Shown one piece after another: positions 1-9,671 of a DNA stretch of 64,000 nt; the first letter of the stretch is position 1; each line of letters starts with the position of its first letter. Below the pieces are notes generated by a model. It had not been told where the DNA came from, ran no database searches, and was given only the letters and a program-made list of their open reading frames with translations. The stretch comes from Bacteroidota bacterium (GTDB lineage Bacteria; Bacteroidota; Ignavibacteria; Ignavibacteriales; Ignavibacteriaceae): contig JAJYDC010000004.1 in assembly GCA_021777835.1 (NCBI GenBank), positions 1-64,000 on the forward strand, in the 5' to 3' direction. Both the position numbers and the translations under genes were made by a program.

Positions 1-601
1 TACATGCTAGAATTATTGAAATACTCAATCTGAATTGATTATATTATTATAAATGGAAAAATTACACTATTATTTATCTGTGTTTTTTATCTCTGTTAAG
101 GTTACCTTTTATTATGAGTCAACGAATTCCTATCTATGGTTACCTTTTATTATGAGGCAACACGAATTACTTAAGTTATGCAAAAATGAATTTTGTTATG
201 AAAAAAACCTTAATTAATTACTCTCACAATTTGCCCCCGAACCTTCGGAGAAAGTGGGAATACATTTTTTGCCTATTTCAGAATATTGGATAACCGCTTT
301 CTTGCGTTTGACATCTATTATCTACAGTCTCGCAGAACTTCAGTTAATTGTAAAATTGTTAAGCAAAGATATAAGACTGTAAAATAACAAAATTTATTTA
401 TGCTTAAATAATAATAATATTCTCGTTGCAATTTTTTGAAAATATTACTTTTGATATATTGAAAGAATCGAGACTAACTATTCTATTTAGATACTTACAT
501 CAACAATTTATTCAATTCCAAATAATTGAGCATTATTTATTAAGAAGCATATTAAGAGCAAATATTATTATATTATACAATTAAAAATCACCAATTCATA
601 A
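1..601. other. Gene-free AT-rich region
   Basis: I see no credible coding region, tRNA or rRNA here. The stretch is strongly AT-rich. It holds a short direct repeat (listed separately) and a tiny inverted repeat, CCGAA-cc-TTCGG, near 237-248. The last part leads into the small membrane-protein gene at 602 without an obvious ribosome-binding site or -7 motif. It may be the decayed end of a neighbouring gene or simple spacer; nothing in the sequence decides this. Confidence 0.5.
100..156. repeat. Two-copy direct repeat
   Basis: The 19-base word GGTTACCTTTTATTATGAG occurs at 100-118 and again at 138-156, a 38-bp period. Similarity continues past each copy (TCAACGAATTC against GCAACACGAATTAC). 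Only two copies are visible, so this is a local duplication rather than an array. No gene or mobile element is attached to it. Confidence 0.8.
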
Positions 602-853
602 ATGGAGAATAAAATGCCAAATGAAAAGGGTTCATCTGCGCTAAATGACGAAGATGTAATAAAAAACAGGAATAATAGTAAGGGAAAAGACAATGGTCTG
701 GTCGGAGGAATATATGGAATGGCCTTTATTGGAGCCGCTATATATTTTATTCAACATGCAACAACATTTTGGCTGGGGGTTTTGGGATTAATTAAATCAC
801 TTTTATGGCCCGCCGTGTTAATATATAAGTTGCTCGAGTTTTTAAAAGCGTAA
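602..853 (+). CDS. Small two-segment membrane protein, unknown function
   Basis: This is an 83-residue protein with a polar, Asn/Lys-rich N-terminus (residues 1-33). Two hydrophobic segments follow, roughly 38-52 (GMAFIGAAIYFIQHA) and 55-80 (FWLGVLGLIKSLLWPAVLIY), ending in a short charged tail. The pattern of aromatic residues, Gly and one Pro in the membrane part is like small conserved membrane proteins often called hypothetical in Bacteroidota; that family link is from memory. It stands alone, with no gene within 600 bases upstream. I cannot assign a function. It is probably real because of its clear membrane-protein composition and clean ATG start. Confidence 0.7.
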   Translation: MENKMPNEKGSSALNDEDVIKNRNNSKGKDNGLVGGIYGMAFIGAAIYFIQHATTFWLGVLGLIKSLLWPAVLIYKLLEFLKA

Positions 854-1070
854 ACTATTAAGAATTAAATTGGTTAAGATATTATCTATTCAAAACATGG
901 AGTTAGCCATATTTAATCAAAATTATAATTTCAGAAATATTAAAATGTTCACGTATTATTTTTGTTATATGTAATATTATGCATGTTTGAAATCATATTT
1001 TGTATTACTACTTAAAAATCAACTTGACATTATTATCATGCAGAGTTATCTTTGCTATTAAATTTAGAGA

Positions 1071-1232
1071 ATGATGAACAACACGAAAATAAATATTAAT
1101 TCAAAATTAGCCGCAGTAACTACAAGCGGTCGGAGTGTTGTTATTACAAATTCTATAAGTTACACTTCTTTAGATATCATATTAGGGATTTCGATTATTA
1201 TTAGCGTGCTAGGAATTATTATTCTAGGCTAA
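1071..1232 (+). CDS. Possible small peptide with hydrophobic tail
   Basis: Two adjacent ATG codons (1071, 1074) open a 53-codon frame. The first 35 residues are polar (Asn, Thr, Ser). Residues about 36-53 are almost all Ile, Leu, Val and Gly, like a C-terminal membrane anchor. Only a weak AGAGA precedes the start. In AT-rich DNA such Ile-rich frames arise by chance, so this is a low-confidence call made only because of the abrupt polar-to-hydrophobic change. Confidence 0.2.
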   Translation: MMNNTKININSKLAAVTTSGRSVVITNSISYTSLDIILGISIIISVLGIIILG

Positions 1233-1546
1233 TAATAATAGTCAATCCCAAATCAAATAAACAAAAATGTAAAAAAAAGATTCGGGATTGTCGAAGCCCC
1301 AAAAAAATATCTGAAGTTATTATTATTCAGAGGCTACTGTGAGATCTCGATTCAAATATAACGGCTATCAAAATACTTCCAAAAGAAGATTTTATAAATA
1401 CGCCTTACTCACCAAAAGTGTTGTAACACTAAAACAACATCTCACCAAATGCTTTGTAATTATTGCATCGTTCATAAATATAGAAATGTATTCGCGCAAG
1501 CGAGTAGGTAATATTTGTGAACTAACTATTAGTCGCATCTAGGCTT

Positions 1547-1563
1547 AAGGAAATCGTTTCCTT
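1547..1563 (+). promoter_or_regulatory. Hairpin in the ilvB leader region
   Basis: AAGGAAA (1547-1553) and TTTCCTT (1557-1563) form a perfect 7-bp stem around a 3-base TCG loop. It lies about 117 bases before ilvB. No U-run follows, so it does not look like a finished intrinsic terminator. It could be a leader-RNA element or a dyad for a regulator; the sequence alone does not say which. Confidence 0.35.
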
Positions 1564-1679
1564 TAACGGTTGACTTTAATAGCTTAGGTGCAAAAATAAC
1601 AGCAATAAAAAGCTAGGTTTCAATTACTATTTTATTTTGAAATTAATTCTTCTTAAAGAATATTTAATTTTCTTACAAA

Positions 1680-3416
1680 ATGTCAGAAAGGAAAAGTATG
1701 ATTATCTCAAAACCGAAATTATCAGGTGCAGAAATATTTTTCGAATGTTTGAAAAGAGAAAAAGTTGAGCTGATATTTGGGTACCCAGGTGGTGCAGTAT
1801 TAAAGCTTTACGAAAAGCTATATGATGTTGATTTTCTAAAACATATTTTAGTGCGCCACGAGCAAGGGGCAACGCACATGGCCGAAGGATATGCAAAAGC
1901 AACTGGTAAAGTAGGGGTAGTGCTTGTAACTTCGGGACCCGGAGCAACGAATACAGTAACCGGGATAGCAGATGCATATATGGATTCTGTTCCAATTGTG
2001 GTCTTTACTGGACAAGTGCCAACACATCTTATCGGGAATGATGCATTTCAGGAAGCTGATATTGTAGGAATTACCCGACCGATAACAAAGCATAATTTTC
2101 TTGTTCGAGATGTTGCTGAATTAGCGTCAACTATAAAGAAGGCTTTCTATATTGCGTCTACCGGGAGACCTGGTCCTGTTCTTGTTGATCTTCCTAAAGA
2201 TGTTATCAATTCTGTCTGTGAATTTGAATATCCTGACAAGATTGAAATGCGAGGATATAAGCCAACTTTCCTAGGACATCAAAATCAAATTAAGAAAGCT
2301 GCAGATATTATTAAAAAGGCAAAACGACCTTTGCTTTATGTCGGAGGCGGGGTAATAATGTCAAACGGATATCGCGAACTTAGGCTTTTAGCAAAGGAAA
2401 ATAATCTTCCGGTAACTATGACACTTCAAGGGCTTGGAGCTTTTCCAATGACAGATGAACAATCACTTGGTATGTTGGGAATGCATGGTACTTATTGGGC
2501 CAATCAAGCTGTTAATAATTGCGATGTTCTAGTTTCACTAGGTGCTCGATTTGACGATAGAGTGACGGGGAAAGTTGATTCATTTGCTCGAAATGCTTAC
2601 AAAATTCATGTTGATATTGATCCAACATGTATTGACAAAAATGTAGTAGTAGATCTTCCTATAGTTGGTGACGTAAAACATGTTCTAGCTGAATTAGCCG
2701 CGGAGTTTGAGGAAGCTCCGGATTTAACTCAATGGTGGAAGGAAATAAACCAGTGGCGTAAGGAATGCCCACTTCAATATGAAAAAAATGACGGAAAATT
2801 AAGATCGGAATATATTATTGAAAAAATTTCTGAAAAGACAAAAGGCGAAGCAGTAGTAATAACTGATGTTGGTCAACATCAAATGTGGGTATCCCAATAC
2901 TATAAATTTACAAATCCTCGCTCTCATTTAACTAGTGGCGGGCTTGGCACAATGGGATTCTCTTTGCCTGCATCGATAGGTGCTGCGTTTGGGATTAAGG
3001 ACCGGCCGATTATTTCAATAAGTGGAGATGGCGGTTTCCAAATGAATATTCAAGAATTAGTTACAGCCGCTTATCATAAGCTTCCGATTAAAATAATTAT
3101 TATTAATAACAGTTTCTTAGGGATGGTTAGACAGTGGCAAGAACTATTTCATGCTGAAAAATACAGCTTTACAGATCTTTCAGAAAGTAATCCAAATTTT
3201 GTTAAAGTTGGCGAGGCTTTTGGGATAAAATCATTCTCAACAAATACTCCTACAAATGTTGATTCAATTCTTGACGAAGCTTTATCTTATAACGATGGGC
3301 CTGTTTTAATTGAATTCAAAGTTGTAAAAGAAGATATGGTTTTCCCAATAATTCCCGCCGGACAAACCGTAAATGAGATAATGACAAAACGTCTTGACCC
3401 AAAGGAAATGGTGTAA
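1680..3416 (+). CDS. ilvB: Acetolactate synthase large subunit
   Basis: The enzyme joins two pyruvates to acetolactate (valine/leucine path), or pyruvate with 2-oxobutyrate (isoleucine path), using thiamine diphosphate, Mg and FAD. The 578-residue length is normal. The N-terminal thiamine-binding domain has the catalytic Glu61 in RHEQGATHMAEGYA. The central FAD-binding domain and the C-terminal cofactor domain follow, with GDG at 449-451 ending in IINNS. The first ATG gives MSERKSM; a second in-frame ATG at 1698 has AAAGGA just upstream and may be the true start. It is the first gene of an eight-gene operon, and the regulatory subunit follows after 3 bases. Confidence 0.96.
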   Translation: MSERKSMIISKPKLSGAEIFFECLKREKVELIFGYPGGAVLKLYEKLYDVDFLKHILVRHEQGATHMAEGYAKATGKVGVVLVTSGPGATNTVTGIADAYMDSVPIVVFTGQVPTHLIGNDAFQEADIVGITRPITKHNFLVRDVAELASTIKKAFYIASTGRPGPVLVDLPKDVINSVCEFEYPDKIEMRGYKPTFLGHQNQIKKAADIIKKAKRPLLYVGGGVIMSNGYRELRLLAKENNLPVTMTLQGLGAFPMTDEQSLGMLGMHGTYWANQAVNNCDVLVSLGARFDDRVTGKVDSFARNAYKIHVDIDPTCIDKNVVVDLPIVGDVKHVLAELAAEFEEAPDLTQWWKEINQWRKECPLQYEKNDGKLRSEYIIEKISEKTKGEAVVITDVGQHQMWVSQYYKFTNPRSHLTSGGLGTMGFSLPASIGAAFGIKDRPIISISGDGGFQMNIQELVTAAYHKLPIKIIIINNSFLGMVRQWQELFHAEKYSFTDLSESNPNFVKVGEAFGIKSFSTNTPTNVDSILDEALSYNDGPVLIEFKVVKEDMVFPIIPAGQTVNEIMTKRLDPKEMV

Positions 3417-3419
3417 TCG

Positions 3420-3929
3420 ATGAAACATACTATTGCTGTTCTAGTTGAAAATCAATATGGTGCCTTTAATCGCGTAGCTACAATGTTTAGTGGTAAGGGA
3501 TTTAACATTCACAGTATATCTATAGGTGAAACCGAAGTCCCTGAAATTTCGCGAATGACAATTGTGACAGAAGGGGAAGATAAAATAATTGAGCAAGTTG
3601 TAAAGCAGTTAAATAGGTTAATTGATACAATCAAGGTTATTGATTTAACTGGTCAAACAAGGGTCGAAAGGGAATTGGCATTGATTACGGTATTTTATCA
3701 AAAAGGTACCCGTGCTGAAATTACTAATATTTGTGAAATATTTAGAGGGAATATTGTTGATATTAATAACAAAACTTTAACACTGGAAATTACTGGTCCG
3801 CCAGACAAGATAGATGCAGTAGTAAATGTATTAGAATCATACGGAATAAAGGAAATGGCTCGTTCCGGAACTGTCGCTCTAAAAAGAGGCGAGCAGTTAA
3901 AACACGAGAAAAAAGAAACAGTTGTATAA
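3420..3929 (+). CDS. ilvN: Acetolactate synthase small (regulatory) subunit
   Basis: This subunit binds branched-chain amino acids and stimulates and feedback-inhibits IlvB. The 169 residues begin with an ACT domain (about 1-75), with the typical [20 protein letters not shown] opening and [11 protein letters not shown] strand. The C-terminal small-subunit domain follows, including the [15 protein letters not shown] helix region. Length fits the IlvH/IlvN long form. The start lies 3 bases after the ilvB stop, and ilvC follows after a 17-base gap carrying AAAAGGAAAA. Confidence 0.95.
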   Translation: MKHTIAVLVENQYGAFNRVATMFSGKGFNIHSISIGETEVPEISRMTIVTEGEDKIIEQVVKQLNRLIDTIKVIDLTGQTRVERELALITVFYQKGTRAEITNICEIFRGNIVDINNKTLTLEITGPPDKIDAVVNVLESYGIKEMARSGTVALKRGEQLKHEKKETVV

Positions 3930-3946
3930 TAAAAAGGAAAAATGAA

Positions 3947-4963
3947 ATGAAAGTTTATTATGATGGCGATGCTTCGCTGGATTATTTGTTAAATAAGAAA
4001 ATTGCTGTTCTTGGTTTTGGAAGTCAAGGACATGCTCACGCTCTAAATTTAAAAGAAAGCGGTTGTAATGTTGTAGTTGGCCTTCGCCCCGGAAGCGATA
4101 GATGGGCAAAAGCTGATAAAGCTGGTCTGAAAGTAAAAACTGTTTCTGAAGCGGCTGAATGGGGAGATGTTGTTATGATATTATTGCCGGATCAGAATCA
4201 AAAAGCAGTTTACGATAAAGATATTGCTCCTTATATCAAACCTGGTAATACAATTGCTTTCGGACACGGGTTCAATATTCATTACAATCAAATTGTCCCG
4301 CCTCAAGATGTAAATGTTATGATGATTGCGCCTAAGAGCCCAGGACATCTTGTGCGTCGTACTTATTCGGAAGGAAGCGGAGTTCCATGTTTGATAGCAG
4401 TTCATCAGGATCCATCAGGAGAGACAAAACAATTAGCTCTTGCATGGGCAAAAGGAATAGGCGGTACAAGAGCCGGAGTTATAGAAACAAATTTCAAAGA
4501 TGAAACTGAAACTGATTTATTTGGAGAGCAAGCAGTTCTTTGCGGAGGCTCTGCGGAATTGATCAAAGCAGGCTTTGAAACATTGGTAAACGCAGGCTAC
4601 CCGGCTGAGCTAGCTTATTTTGAATGTATGCATGAAATGAAATTAATAGTAGATCTTTATTATGAAGGAGGTCTATCGCGAATGAATTATTCTGTAAGTG
4701 ATACAGCCGAATATGGCGGTATGACAAGAGGAAGTCGTTTAATAACGGCAGAAACACGAAAAGAAATGAAAAAAATATTGGGAGAAATTCAAAGCGGTCA
4801 ATTTGCAAACGAATGGCTTACCGAGTATAAGAACGGTCAACCATTGATGGAAAAATTGAGAAAAGAAAATCGTGAACATGAAATTGAAAAAGTTGGCGGA
4901 AAACTTCGTCAAATGATGAGTTGGTTATTTAAGAAAAATGCAAAAGAAGAGGTCGGTGTATGA
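3947..4963 (+). CDS. ilvC: Ketol-acid reductoisomerase, class I
   Basis: It isomerises and reduces acetolactate or acetohydroxybutyrate with NADPH and Mg. The 338-residue length is exactly that of class I enzymes. The N-terminal Rossmann domain has [13 protein letters not shown]. The Mg-binding acidic pair is in [10 protein letters not shown], with Asp190 and Glu194 at the usual family numbering. The C-terminal knotted domain holds [18 protein letters not shown]. The stop codon overlaps the leuB start (ATGA), so the two are translationally coupled. The next enzyme, dihydroxy-acid dehydratase (ilvD), is not in this window. Confidence 0.97.
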   Translation: MKVYYDGDASLDYLLNKKIAVLGFGSQGHAHALNLKESGCNVVVGLRPGSDRWAKADKAGLKVKTVSEAAEWGDVVMILLPDQNQKAVYDKDIAPYIKPGNTIAFGHGFNIHYNQIVPPQDVNVMMIAPKSPGHLVRRTYSEGSGVPCLIAVHQDPSGETKQLALAWAKGIGGTRAGVIETNFKDETETDLFGEQAVLCGGSAELIKAGFETLVNAGYPAELAYFECMHEMKLIVDLYYEGGLSRMNYSVSDTAEYGGMTRGSRLITAETRKEMKKILGEIQSGQFANEWLTEYKNGQPLMEKLRKENREHEIEKVGGKLRQMMSWLFKKNAKEEVGV

Positions 4964-6057
4964 ATTTTAAAGTAACACTTCTTCCGGGTGATGGTATTGG
5001 GCCTGAAGTAGTAAATGCAGCAGTTTCTGTTATGAAGGTAGCCGCGGAGAAATTTAATGTAACCTTTAAATATAATGAACAGCTTGTAGGGGGCTGTTCA
5101 TATGATAAAAACGGAATTCCGTTAACTGATGAAGTATTAAGTTCATGTTATGATTCGGATGCTATTTTACTTGGAGCGGTTGGCGGATATAAATGGGAAA
5201 CACTTCCGCAAAATCTAAAACCCGAAGCTGCTTTATTGAAACTTCGTAAAGCATTAGGGCTTTATACTAATATACGACCTGCAAAAGTATACTCGGCCTT
5301 GCTCTCAGCCTCGACTTTAAAATCAGAAGTATTGGACGGAACTGATTTTATAATTTTGCGGGAATTAACAGGAGATGTTTATTTTGGAGAACCGAGAGGA
5401 TTTGATGAAAACCATGGTTGGAACACAATGGTATATTCCCGTGAAGAGGTTGAGCGTATAGCAAAATATGGCTTTGAACTTGCAAGAAAGCGCGGCAAAA
5501 AAATTACTTCTGTTGACAAGGCCAATGTGCTTGATTGCTCCCAGTTTTGGAGGAAGATAGTGCATGAAGTTCATAAAGATTTTCAAGATGTTGAACTAAA
5601 GGATATGTACGTTGACAATGCCGCGATGCAAATAGTTCGAGATCCAACTCAGTTTGATGTTATCCTTACACAGAATCTATTTGGCGACATATTGAGTGAC
5701 ATAGCTGCAATGATTACGGGCAGCTTAGGGATGCTTCCATCGGCAAGTCTTGGTAAAAATTACGCATTATATGAGCCAGTGCATGGTAGTGCTCCTGATA
5801 TTGCCGGGCAAGGGAAAGCAAATCCATTAGCTACAATATCTTCGGTAGCAATGATGTTTAATTTGTCATTTCAAATGTCGAAAGCTGCTGAATTGATTGA
5901 GGCAGCTATAGAGAAGACATTGACCATGGGTTATCGTACTGCAGATATTTATACCCCAGATACAATTTTAGTTTCAACTTCACAAATGACAGAAGCAGTA
6001 ATTGAAAATTTTAATCATATTTATGATGAACAAGCACTTGGAGTTTTTACACTTTAA
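4960..6057 (+). CDS. leuB: 3-isopropylmalate dehydrogenase
   Basis: It oxidises and decarboxylates 3-isopropylmalate to 2-oxoisocaproate with NAD, the third leucine-specific step. The 365-residue protein shows [11 protein letters not shown] at the N-terminus and the substrate-binding [15 protein letters not shown] and [14 protein letters not shown] segments. The NAD/metal motif is in [21 protein letters not shown], followed by [18 protein letters not shown]. It overlaps ilvC by 4 bases. CimA-derived citraconate/methylmalate intermediates of the isoleucine route also use this enzyme in organisms with the citramalate pathway (family knowledge). Confidence 0.96.
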   Translation: MNFKVTLLPGDGIGPEVVNAAVSVMKVAAEKFNVTFKYNEQLVGGCSYDKNGIPLTDEVLSSCYDSDAILLGAVGGYKWETLPQNLKPEAALLKLRKALGLYTNIRPAKVYSALLSASTLKSEVLDGTDFIILRELTGDVYFGEPRGFDENHGWNTMVYSREEVERIAKYGFELARKRGKKITSVDKANVLDCSQFWRKIVHEVHKDFQDVELKDMYVDNAAMQIVRDPTQFDVILTQNLFGDILSDIAAMITGSLGMLPSASLGKNYALYEPVHGSAPDIAGQGKANPLATISSVAMMFNLSFQMSKAAELIEAAIEKTLTMGYRTADIYTPDTILVSTSQMTEAVIENFNHIYDEQALGVFTL

Positions 6058-6111
6058 GAGTTCAAATTAGTTTTCATTTTGTGAAAATAAATTTAATAAT
6101 AAGGTAGAAAA

Positions 6112-7707
6112 ATGAATAATCGAGTTATTGTATTTGATACTACATTGAGAGACGGAGAGCAAGCACCGGGAGCTTCATTAAATGTATTTGAAAAGTTGGA
6201 AATTGCAAGACAGTTAAAAAATCTTAACGTTGATGTTATCGAAGCTGGTTTCCCTGTGTCATCACCAGCTCAATTTGAGGCCGTTAAAAGAATCGCTGGT
6301 GAAGTAGATACTGTTATTGCAGGTCTTGCCCGAGCAAAAGAAATTGATGTTAAAGCAGCTTATGACTGTCTTAGAGATGCAAAACAATATAGGATTCATA
6401 CATTCTCAAGTACTTCGGATATACATATTCTCGGCAAGTTCTCGGACGATAGATATGGAAAAACGCTTTCTGAAAAGAGAAAAACGATTATAAAAATGTC
6501 TTATAACGCTGTCGCTTATGCAAAAACTTTTACAAACGATGTAGAATTCTCTGCAGAAGATGCAGGCAGAACAGACCTAGGTTATCTTGCTGAAGTAATT
6601 GAAGCTGCTATTGAGGCCGGGGCAACTACGGTTAACATACCTGATACAACCGGATATAATTTTCCTACTGAATTCGGTGCTAAGATATTAGCATTGAAAA
6701 TGAAAGTTAAAAATATTGATAAAGCTATCATTAGTGTTCATTGTCATGACGATTTAGGTTTAGCAGTTGCAAATTCTTTAAGTGGAATTGAAAATGGGGC
6801 CAGGCAAATTGAATGTACAATAAATGGTATTGGCGAACGAGCGGGCAATGCTTCACTTGAAGAGATAGTAATGGCATTAAAGGTGAGGAAAGATCTTGTA
6901 GAGTATTATACGAATATAAATAGCGAAGAAATTTATAATACTAGTAAAATGGTATCTTCATTTACTGGAATGATCGTACAGCCAAATAAAGCCATAATTG
7001 GAGAAAATGCATTTGCCCACGAATCAGGGATTCATCAAGATGGTATGTTAAAAAACAGACAAACATATGAGATAATGACCCCTGAAAGCGTAGGTGTTAA
7101 AAAAACAAAGATAGTTTTGGGAAGACATTCAGGACGGCATGGATTAAAATCTAGACTTCTTGAACTTGGTTATACAGTTTCTGAGAATGAATTAAATTTA
7201 GTATATGATAAATTCAATGAACTTGCCGATAAGAAGAAGGAAGTTTTCGACGAAGATCTCAGAGTAATGATGGGCGACGAATCAGTTGATAAAAAGGATG
7301 AGTATTATGAGCTTGACTATCTTCATGTAAATATGGGCACGAATTCAATTCCTACGGCAACTATTAGAATAAAATCTAAAGAGAATATTGTTCAAGAATC
7401 AGCAACTGGTGACGGTGCGGTGGACGCTTGTTTTAATGCTATTGAAAGAGCTCTTGAAATTAAACCTCAACTTGAATCTTATAATGTCCGTTCAGTTACT
7501 TCGGGGAGACAAGCCATGGGCGAGGTAATAGTTAGAATTAGAGAAAATGAATTCTCATTTACAGGGCGTGGTGTCTCTACTGATGTAATTGAGGCAAGTG
7601 CTAAGGCTTATTTGCAAGCACTCAACCAACGCCAAGTCTTTTTTAAAATGAGATCGGAAGAACAATTATTAAATAATATACTATCAGATCTATCACAAGC
7701 AGTATAA
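6112..7707 (+). CDS. leuA: 2-isopropylmalate synthase
   Basis: It condenses 2-oxoisovalerate with acetyl-CoA, the committed and leucine-inhibited step of leucine synthesis. The HMGL-like TIM barrel spans about residues 1-280, with [15 protein letters not shown] at its start and the metal ligands of [13 protein letters not shown]. The C-terminal allosteric dimer domain (about 390-510) contains [12 protein letters not shown] and [20 protein letters not shown]. Total length of 531 is typical. The 54-base gap after leuB contains a weak inverted repeat (TTTTCA/TGAAAA) and AAGGTAG before the ATG. It is related in sequence to cimA at the end of the same operon. Confidence 0.95.
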   Translation: MNNRVIVFDTTLRDGEQAPGASLNVFEKLEIARQLKNLNVDVIEAGFPVSSPAQFEAVKRIAGEVDTVIAGLARAKEIDVKAAYDCLRDAKQYRIHTFSSTSDIHILGKFSDDRYGKTLSEKRKTIIKMSYNAVAYAKTFTNDVEFSAEDAGRTDLGYLAEVIEAAIEAGATTVNIPDTTGYNFPTEFGAKILALKMKVKNIDKAIISVHCHDDLGLAVANSLSGIENGARQIECTINGIGERAGNASLEEIVMALKVRKDLVEYYTNINSEEIYNTSKMVSSFTGMIVQPNKAIIGENAFAHESGIHQDGMLKNRQTYEIMTPESVGVKKTKIVLGRHSGRHGLKSRLLELGYTVSENELNLVYDKFNELADKKKEVFDEDLRVMMGDESVDKKDEYYELDYLHVNMGTNSIPTATIRIKSKENIVQESATGDGAVDACFNAIERALEIKPQLESYNVRSVTSGRQAMGEVIVRIRENEFSFTGRGVSTDVIEASAKAYLQALNQRQVFFKMRSEEQLLNNILSDLSQAV

Positions 7708-7717
7708 GGATTATTTT

Positions 7718-9013
7718 ATGGCAATGACTATAACAGAAAAAATTTTAGCAAAAGCTGCCGGTAAAAGAAGAGTCGAACCCGGTGAAAATGTTTGGCTTGA
7801 TGTTGACGTATTAATGACCCACGATGTTTGCGGACCACCGACAATTGATATATGGAAGCGCGAGTTTGGTGAGCAGGCTAAAATTTGGGATAAAGATAAA
7901 CTTGTTATCTTTCCAGATCATTACATTTTTACAAAGAATCCACAAGCAAATAGAAATGTAGAAAAATTAAGAATATTTGCAAAAGAATTTGGCGTTCAAA
8001 ATTATTATGATGTAGGTACAGACAGGTATAAAGGCGTATGTCACATAGCTCTTGCTGAGGAAGGATATAATTTACCAGGTACAGTTTTGTTTGGCACAGA
8101 TTCTCATACTTGTACCTCCGGTGCTTTCGGAATGTTTTCTACAGGTGTCGGCAATACCGATGCTGCTTTTATCCTTGGTACAGGGAAAATATGGGAAAAA
8201 ATTCCTGAATCGTTAAAGTTTACATTTGATGGGGAACTACCTCCTTACTTAACGGCTAAGGACTTAATTCTAAAAGTATTAGGTGAAATTACTACAGACG
8301 GAGGAACTTATCGTTCATTAGAATTTGACGGAGCTGCTGTATATTCTTTATCTATGGATGAAAGAATGACATTGACGAATATGGCAATAGAAGCAGGTGC
8401 TATGAATGGTATAATTGCTGCAGATGAAACAACAGAATCGTATGTGAAACAACGAATCAATAAGCCTTATGAAATCTTTAATAGTGATAAGGATGCAAAT
8501 TATAAGGCTAAGTATCAATTTGATGTAAGTAAGATGGAACCATCTGTCGCGAAACCTCACAGCCCGGATAATTATGATATTGTCAGGAATGTTAAAGGAA
8601 CAAGATTAACTAAATCATATATAGGTTCTTGTACAGGTGGAAAGTTAAGCGATTTTGTTGCAGCCGCAAAAATTCTTTTTGGTAACAAGGTGGCAATTCC
8701 GACATTCATTGTCCCAGCTAGTACTTTAATTGCGCAGCAACTCGATGAGGAAACCGTAAGTGGTGTTTCATTAAAACAAATTTTTGAAAATGCCGGCTGT
8801 TTAATTGCCCAATCTTCATGTGCGGCATGTTTAGGTGGTCCAATGGATACAGTAGGGCGTGCAGTAGACGGAGAAACAATTATTTCAACAACTAATAGAA
8901 ATTTTCCTGGAAGAATGGGGAGTAAGAAATCATCTGTTTATTTGGCATCGCCTTTGACAGTTGCAGCTTCTGCATTAACAGGTGTAATCACGGATCCAAG
9001 AGATTTCATATAG
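7718..9013 (+). CDS. leuC: 3-isopropylmalate dehydratase large subunit
   Basis: With LeuD it moves the hydroxyl group between C2 and C3 of isopropylmalate through a 4Fe-4S cluster. The three cluster cysteines are visible as Cys305 (GSCTGG), Cys368 and Cys371 (SSCAACLGG). The 431-residue length and the DHYIFTKNPQANRN segment place it in the shorter archaeal/thermophile-like LeuC branch (homoaconitase-type), not the longer E. coli type. Its partner leuD begins 59 bases on. The same pair probably also handles citramalate in the isoleucine route, as in other CimA organisms. Confidence 0.94.
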   Translation: MAMTITEKILAKAAGKRRVEPGENVWLDVDVLMTHDVCGPPTIDIWKREFGEQAKIWDKDKLVIFPDHYIFTKNPQANRNVEKLRIFAKEFGVQNYYDVGTDRYKGVCHIALAEEGYNLPGTVLFGTDSHTCTSGAFGMFSTGVGNTDAAFILGTGKIWEKIPESLKFTFDGELPPYLTAKDLILKVLGEITTDGGTYRSLEFDGAAVYSLSMDERMTLTNMAIEAGAMNGIIAADETTESYVKQRINKPYEIFNSDKDANYKAKYQFDVSKMEPSVAKPHSPDNYDIVRNVKGTRLTKSYIGSCTGGKLSDFVAAAKILFGNKVAIPTFIVPASTLIAQQLDEETVSGVSLKQIFENAGCLIAQSSCAACLGGPMDTVGRAVDGETIISTTNRNFPGRMGSKKSSVYLASPLTVAASALTGVITDPRDFI

Positions 9014-9072
9014 TCTATTGAGAAATTGTTTGTTAAAGAAAAATATTAAAGAAAACTATCGGAGAAATTTTA

Positions 9073-9633
9073 ATGGAAAAAATAGTTAAGGGAAAAGCTT
9101 TTGTCCTCGGAAATAATGTAGATACAGATCAAATTATCCCTGCTGAGCATTTAGTATACAGTCTAAGTGATCCGGAAGAAAAGAAAAAATATGGACATTT
9201 TGCTTTATCAAGCGTTCCTCTTACTCAATCTGGTTTGCCTATGGGCGGGATACCATTTATAACGGGACAAAATTCTACCTCTGAATTTAATATTATCGTT
9301 GGTGGAACAAATTTTGGATGCGGATCATCTCGCGAACATGCTCCTTTTGCTTTACAAGCAGCAGGAGTAAAAGCAATTATTGCAGAGTCATACGCGAGAA
9401 TATTTTATCGTAATTGTGTAGACGGCGGATTTTTACTTCCTTATGAAACTACGTTTAACTTAAATAAAAAAATTAAAACTGGTGACGAGCTGGAGTTGAA
9501 TGTAGAAACAAATACTCTAAAGAATTTATCAAGCGGTGAAATATTTTCTTTAAGGTCATTAGGTGATATTCTTCCAATAATTGAAGCTGGTGATATATTC
9601 AAATATGCAAGACATTCCGGAATGTTAGAATAA
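9073..9633 (+). CDS. leuD: 3-isopropylmalate dehydratase small subunit
   Basis: This is the swivel domain that completes the active site of the isopropylmalate isomerase. The signature GNNVDTDQIIPAEHL lies near the N-terminus and the substrate-contacting GCGSSREHAPFAL near residue 85. At 186 residues it is of the archaeal-like small-subunit type, matching the LeuC branch next to it. CGGAGAAA precedes the start. Confidence 0.94.
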   Translation: MEKIVKGKAFVLGNNVDTDQIIPAEHLVYSLSDPEEKKKYGHFALSSVPLTQSGLPMGGIPFITGQNSTSEFNIIVGGTNFGCGSSREHAPFALQAAGVKAIIAESYARIFYRNCVDGGFLLPYETTFNLNKKIKTGDELELNVETNTLKNLSSGEIFSLRSLGDILPIIEAGDIFKYARHSGMLE

Positions 9634-9671
9634 GTAAATTTAATTGAAGGTAAAAGATTAACGGTGAAATT

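Larger units (their letters stand above)
854..1679. other. Long intergenic region upstream of the ilv-leu operon
   Basis: About 800 bases lie between the small membrane protein and ilvB. They hold a doubtful 53-codon reading frame at 1071-1232 and a 7-bp inverted repeat, CAATCCC (1243-1249) with GGGATTG (1284-1290). A tight hairpin sits at 1547-1563. No T-box motif or leader peptide rich in Leu/Ile/Val codons is visible. The promoter of the operon must lie here, but I could not pick one: TAGGTTTC near 1612 is one base off the TAnnTTTG element. Confidence 0.5.

Noticed and set aside
1339-1542. 67-codon frame before ilvB, considered as a leader peptide or small gene
   Set aside because: It starts with GTG without a ribosome-binding site, has no run of Leu, Ile or Val codons, shows no recognisable family and is mixed basic/hydrophobic as expected by chance.
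1540-1680. T-box or other known riboswitch before ilvB
   Set aside because: No T-box sequence and no multi-stem conserved pattern could be seen; only one short hairpin is present.
1702-2093. Minus-strand frames inside ilvB
   Set aside because: They are antisense shadows of a well-supported gene, with compositions unlike real proteins.
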